Below, one piece after another: positions 42,450 through 64,000 of a stretch of 64,000 bases of DNA. The translations under genes and the position numbers were made by a program. The notes under the pieces were generated by a model. It searched no databases, was not told where the DNA came from, and was given only the letters and a program-made list of their open reading frames with translations. Origin of the DNA: Tupaia tana (lineage: Eukaryota > Chordata > Mammalia > Scandentia > Tupaiidae); the NCBI GenBank assembly GCA_026018925.1, contig JAKSZU010000031.1, positions 12,632,648 through 12,696,647 on the forward strand, read 5' to 3'. Within the stretch, counting starts at the first letter, position 1. The number at the start of each line of letters is the position of its first letter.

Positions 42450-43995
42450 GGGCCAGCAGAGGGCATGGTGGTTAGGTTGCTGGGCTCTCACACACATGGT
42501 CGAGTCCTGGACGGAGTGGCTTGAAAGTCCTTCTGGGCAGGTGTGCATGCATGCCTAAGATCCCAGGAGCAGAGGAGGGATTGTAGCATGGCCACCCCTC
42601 TGTGGGGGGTGAGTTCTCACTTTCCTGTTCACTGTCTCTGTCTCTCTCCAGCAAGCACATGCACCCTGTGGCAAAACACTCTGAAGAAAACAAAAAGATG
42701 TATGCTTCTAAATAGGGTTAGAGATGAATATTTTTAAAAAGTGGGGGAGGGGAATCAGCAGATAGTGTAATGGTGATATTGTTGGACTCCCATGTAGTTG
42801 ATCGTGGTTCAAGTCCCAGACCCAGCAGCTTAAAACACGCCAGGCATGTGTGCGTGCGTGTTCAAGATCCCGAGAGGAGAAAGGAGAAGGGATTGCGGCG
42901 TGGCCAACCCCCTGGGGTGATTTCTCACTTTCTGTCTCTCTGTCTCTCTCTGTCTCTATGGCAAGTGACTGTACCCGATAGAAATTTCTTTTTTTTTTCT
43001 CCTGAAGTGCCTGTCAGTTCTTCCTCACACATGGACCTGCAGGAAAAATGCAAGAATTCTCTTTAAAAGCAATTCTACTAATACAAAAAGCAACCTTTCT
43101 GGGGTCTCTTAGAGGTGAAGAACGACGAGAAATTGGAAGGAGATTGCCAGCTCCCAGGACAGAGGAACTCTGTAATCCCTAGGACTCATCGCAGGGAGGG
43201 TTCCGGTGAGCGTCGGCGGGGTAATGAGAACTCATTGACCGCCCGCCCTGGAAGAGTCTGCAGCGAGGAACGGAAACGCACGGGAACAGCGTCCACGTCC
43301 GACGCTGCAAATGGGTGTCCTCCGTTGTCACAGGGTCATTTCTCTCTACAAGAACAAAGCAAAGAGGAGGGCCGAGGGGACAGGAAGAGCACGCCTCACT
43401 GAAGTCCGGGGTGTTCGATGTAACTATGGAAATCCGTGCCTTTCTTTTGAAATCTCCCTGGAGGAGGAAAAACATGGCCTGGTGTCTGAGTGTGCACACG
43501 AGTCCTGTGTTCACGGCGGTGACTTCGCTTTCCCCTGCAGATGTGGGACTGCATTGAATTTTATTTATTTTTTTTTAAGAATTACTTAAGTAACAGCAGA
43601 TAACATACTAGTTACATTGCTGGAATCCCACGTAGCCAACCATGGTTGGAGTCCCAGACCCTGGGGCTTGAAAATCACACTGAGTGTGTGTGCGTGTGCG
43701 TGAGTGCTCAAAATCCCGACAGGAGACCAGAGGAAGAAGGAATTGCGGTATGGCCACCCCCCAGCCCTCCTAGGGGGTGATTTCTCACTTTCCTTCTCTC
43801 TGTCTCTGGGTAGCACATGTGCACTATAGCAAAACTCAAAGAGAGAATTATTTATTTTATTTTATTTATTTTTACTATTTTAAAATTTGACCAGAGAGAA
43901 AGAAAGTGAGAAAGCAAGCCGTCATGTCCGAGACATGAACCCTGGTCGGCCACATGGGAGTCCAGCACCTCACCCACCACGCCGCCTGCCGGCCC
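42450..43995. mobile_element. tRNA-SINE cluster, 42.4-44.0 kb
   Basis: Plus elements lie at about 42450-42690, 42749-42990 and 43580-43840, and a short-type minus element at about 43848-43995. The stretch 43085-43560 between them is unique and rather CpG-rich, with no convincing exon on either strand. Confidence 0.82.
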
Positions 43996-44312
43996 CACCC
44001 ACTGTCTAATCTATCCGTGCGCCCTCACTGGTGAACCGTCTCTAGCCGCCCCCCGCTAAGAGGCGGGGAGTCCTGGAGAGCTCGCCTCTGCGGGTCAGAT
44101 GTGCTGGGGCAACCCGAAGGCAAGCTCCGTGATGCTGACGCCAGAAGGAAACCACCAGTTTGCGTCCTGAAGTTTCCCCGGAAAGGCCGGAAAGGAGCCT
44201 GTGCCCCAAGCTGACAGCCCTGGGGTGGATCGTCATATGACACCGGGGAGCCCCTCTCTCTTTCTCTCTCTGTCATGGAAGAAATAAAGTCTAAAAAAAT
44301 ATTTAACGAGAG

Positions 44313-44427
44313 GAGCAACAGGTGGCGCGGTGGCTCCCACATGGCCGACTGCGGTTCAAGTCCCGAACCTGGCGACTTGTTTTCTCGCCTCTCTCTGGTG
44401 AGCTCATGTGTCCTGTAGTATATTTAA

Positions 44428-44459
<32 letters not shown>

Positions 44460-46210
44460 ATACAATTAAATAAATAGTTCTTTAAAAAGTCTTTTTAGGG
44501 GCCGGCAAGTGGCATGGTGATTAAAGGCGCTGGACTCCCACATGGCTGACCATGGTTCAAGTCTCAGTGACTTGCTTGCTCACTTCCTCTCTCTCTCTGT
44601 CTCTCTTGGATCAAACTGGAAAGTAATAATGATAATAGTAATAAATAAAGTTAAATAAAAGTAATTCTTTTTAAAAAAGTCTTTTTAATGAAAAATAAAA
44701 AAGCTAGCATTTGCAAAGAGCTTTGAACTCCTGTGGTCCATGAAGTAAGGCAGGAGACAGAGAGCTTCTAAACCCTGGTTGTAAGAGAGTTTGCAAAGTC
44801 CTAGAGAAGCGATTAATGCCCGTCAGACCTGAATGAAGAAATGCATCTTGCACCTTTCTGCATGGAGATTTGGGCACCTGAAAATGTTATGCACTGGGTC
44901 AGCAGATGGAGTAGTGGTTACGTCACTAGACTCACATGGGCGACTGCAGTTCGAGTCCCGGACCCGGTAGCTTGAAAATCACACTGTGTGTGAGCATGCG
45001 TGCCCAGGATCCCAGGAGGAGACTGGAGAAGGTTGTGCAGTATGATCAGACTCCTTGGAGGGTGATTTCTCACCTTGTGTCTCTCCGGCAAGTGCACACA
45101 CCCTATACCAAAAATCTCTCTAAAGACAAAAACAGAGAGAAAAAAAAAACTTTCCACAAGAAAAGCCACGAGAACACGAGGAAACATCTCGGTGAAGGGG
45201 AAGGTCTGGGTTAAGGAGCTATGGACACTCAAGAGCAGATCTGGGTGCAGGGCCTAGTGGCGGGGGATACCTGGGTACAAGGGAATGTTTTCGTGGATTT
45301 TTTTACAACTATTTTTTGCTATAGGGAGTGTGCTCTCACCAGAAAGACAAGAGACAGAAAGCAAGAAATCACCCCCCAGGGGGGATGGCCACGCCGCAAT
45401 CCCTTCTCCTCCATTCTCCTCTCGGGATCTTGGGCACGCATGCACACGCACCCGGCGTGAGTTTAAGCCACCAGATCTGGGACTCGAACCGCGGTTGACT
45501 ACATGAGAATCCAGCGACATAGCCATTACACTAACTGCTGGTCCCAAGGGATTATCACAATGGAGGAGAGTGTCTGGAAACAGGGGTGGCTAGACCGAGG
45601 GGAGGTGTCTCCAGACCGATGGCGTGCACGTCCGTGGGAAGGTGTGGGAAGAAAACCTAGACTGAGAACGTGGGTGGGAAAGTTGTGTCAGGGCTGCCCA
45701 GGGAAGGCAACTGAAAATCCATCCCACCTTTTTCCAGAACCTGCTTTAAAATCCACCCTACGGTAGGGCCAGCAGGTGCCATGGAGCTTAAGGCAGTTGG
45801 ATCTCACGTGGCCAACTTCACGGTTCAAGTCCTGGACCCAGCAGCTTGAATTCATACAGGGCGCATGTGTATGCATGTCCAAAATCCCAAGAGGGTGGAA
45901 GAGAAGGGATAGTGATGTGGCCATCCTCCTTGGGGGACAATTTCTCACTTTCTCTCTCTCTCTCTGTCTCTCTCTCTATATATCTCTATGTCTCTCAGTG
46001 AGTGCACGTGGCCTGTAGGAAATATGAAAAATCTAGGGACCAGCAGGTGGCATAATGGTTACGTCACTGGACTGCCACGTAGTCGACTACAGTTCGAGTC
46101 CCGGACCCGGTGGTTTCAAACTCACATCAGGCAAGTATGCGTGCATGCCCGAAAATCCTGAGAGGAGAATGGAAGAGAAGGGATTGCAGCGTGGCCATCC
46201 CCCTGAGGGC

Positions 46211-46249
<39 letters not shown>

Positions 46250-46300
46250 TTCTGTCTCTCTCTGTCTCTGGCGAGTACACGTGATCTATAGCAAAAAATC
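44313..46300. mobile_element. tRNA-SINE cluster downstream of CD99
   Basis: Short-type plus elements lie at about 44313-44475 and 44499-44665, with AATAAT-type tails. Full-type plus elements lie at about 44893-45125, 45766-46030 and 46035-46300, and a full-type minus element at about 45296-45546. The element at 46035-46300 has a 33-nt run of T inside its body. The unique stretches 44000-44300 and 45550-45765 show nothing recognisable. Confidence 0.83.
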
Positions 46301-46349
46301 TCTCAAAAGAAAAAAAAAATCCACCCGATGGCAACACATGTATGTAGGA

Positions 46350-63524
<17,175 letters not shown>

Positions 63525-63832
63525 CTGGAAATGAAAACACAGTGTCATTGGTCACACTGGAACCATTGGGAAGGCGTTTTGGCATCTTGGAACGAAGGCA
63601 AAACATTATTAGAATCAAAAGCAAGCCCAGCTTCAGGGGCATGGTCGGTAGTACCCTGAAATACATAGTCAGTGCTGGAAGCCATGTGGCTGGCTGTGGG
63701 TTCAAATCCCCAGCCCAGGTGATCTGAAACATACTGTGACCCTGAGCACGTGTGCCCAAGGTCCTGCCAAGATGGAGAGCTGGAGAAAGGGAGGCAACCG
63801 CAGCGAGTGGGGAGACCCTGTTGAGGGTGCTC

Positions 63833-63878
<46 letters not shown>

Positions 63879-64000
63879 GCATGCACTCTTTAAAAGACAC
63901 AAAAATTGTAAAACTGGGAATCCACAGGGCCAGTGGGTGGCAGGTGGTTAAGGCGCTGGACTCCCACATGGTCCACATGGAAAACTTAATGGGCCCGTAA

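Overview
This is a window of a placental-mammal genome. It holds the 3' half of CD99 and most of a CD99-family gene that I identify as XG, both read from the minus strand. CD99 is certain: five consecutive exons (63,524 down to 46,350) encode the acidic/poly-Gly extracellular part, the transmembrane helix with its KKK stop-transfer, the cytoplasmic tail ending VQRTLLEK, and a 3'UTR with an AATAAA signal. XG is recognised from a signal-peptide exon at 37,641-37,701 (MKPWRRLSRYLLLCFLVHTPG, phase-1 donor), from its place just downstream of CD99 in the same orientation (the human order), and from a long series of phase-1 mini-exons below it. The human pair straddles the pseudoautosomal region, and the CpG-rich, minisatellite-rich, repeat-packed character here fits such a location. 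The species is not identified. The window is saturated with one tRNA-derived SINE family, and a 7SL/Alu-like fragment at about 55.8-56.0 kb hints at Euarchontoglires.

The most interesting part is about 0.8-37.4 kb, the body of XG. A unit of roughly 1.4 kb, built of L1 3'UTR fragments, SINEs in fixed positions and one small exon, is repeated. I find 14 copies of the exon. All 14 keep an AG acceptor and a GT donor, all are multiples of three (12 of 57 nt, one of 54, one of 63), all are open in the same phase, and together they would encode about 267 residues. The copies fall into two superblocks of seven exons each (copies 1-7 at 32.7-15.6 kb, copies 8-14 at 10.9-1.7 kb). Peptide features match position by position (1/8, 4/11, 6/13, 7/14), and each superblock is preceded by a copy of the same ~4-kb unique segment (33.5-37.4 and 11.7-15.6 kb). 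This looks like a tandemly amplified, diversified extracellular exon array.

A defective class I (gammaretrovirus-like) provirus at 23,262-29,892, with a CTAG target duplication, interrupts one array unit. Its 3' LTR carries a SINE. The provirus keeps pieces of gag, protease, the RT connection/RNase H part and integrase, and has no env that I can recognise.

Between XG exon 1 and the CD99 3' end (37.7-46.35 kb) lie SINEs and a 32-bp minisatellite (about 40.97-42.11 kb). CD99 introns hold SINEs, long polypurine microsatellites, a TG/TA-rich tract, a G-rich CpG segment and a 52-bp tandem repeat. Nearly all open frames in the window are fortuitous and come from SINEs or simple repeats.
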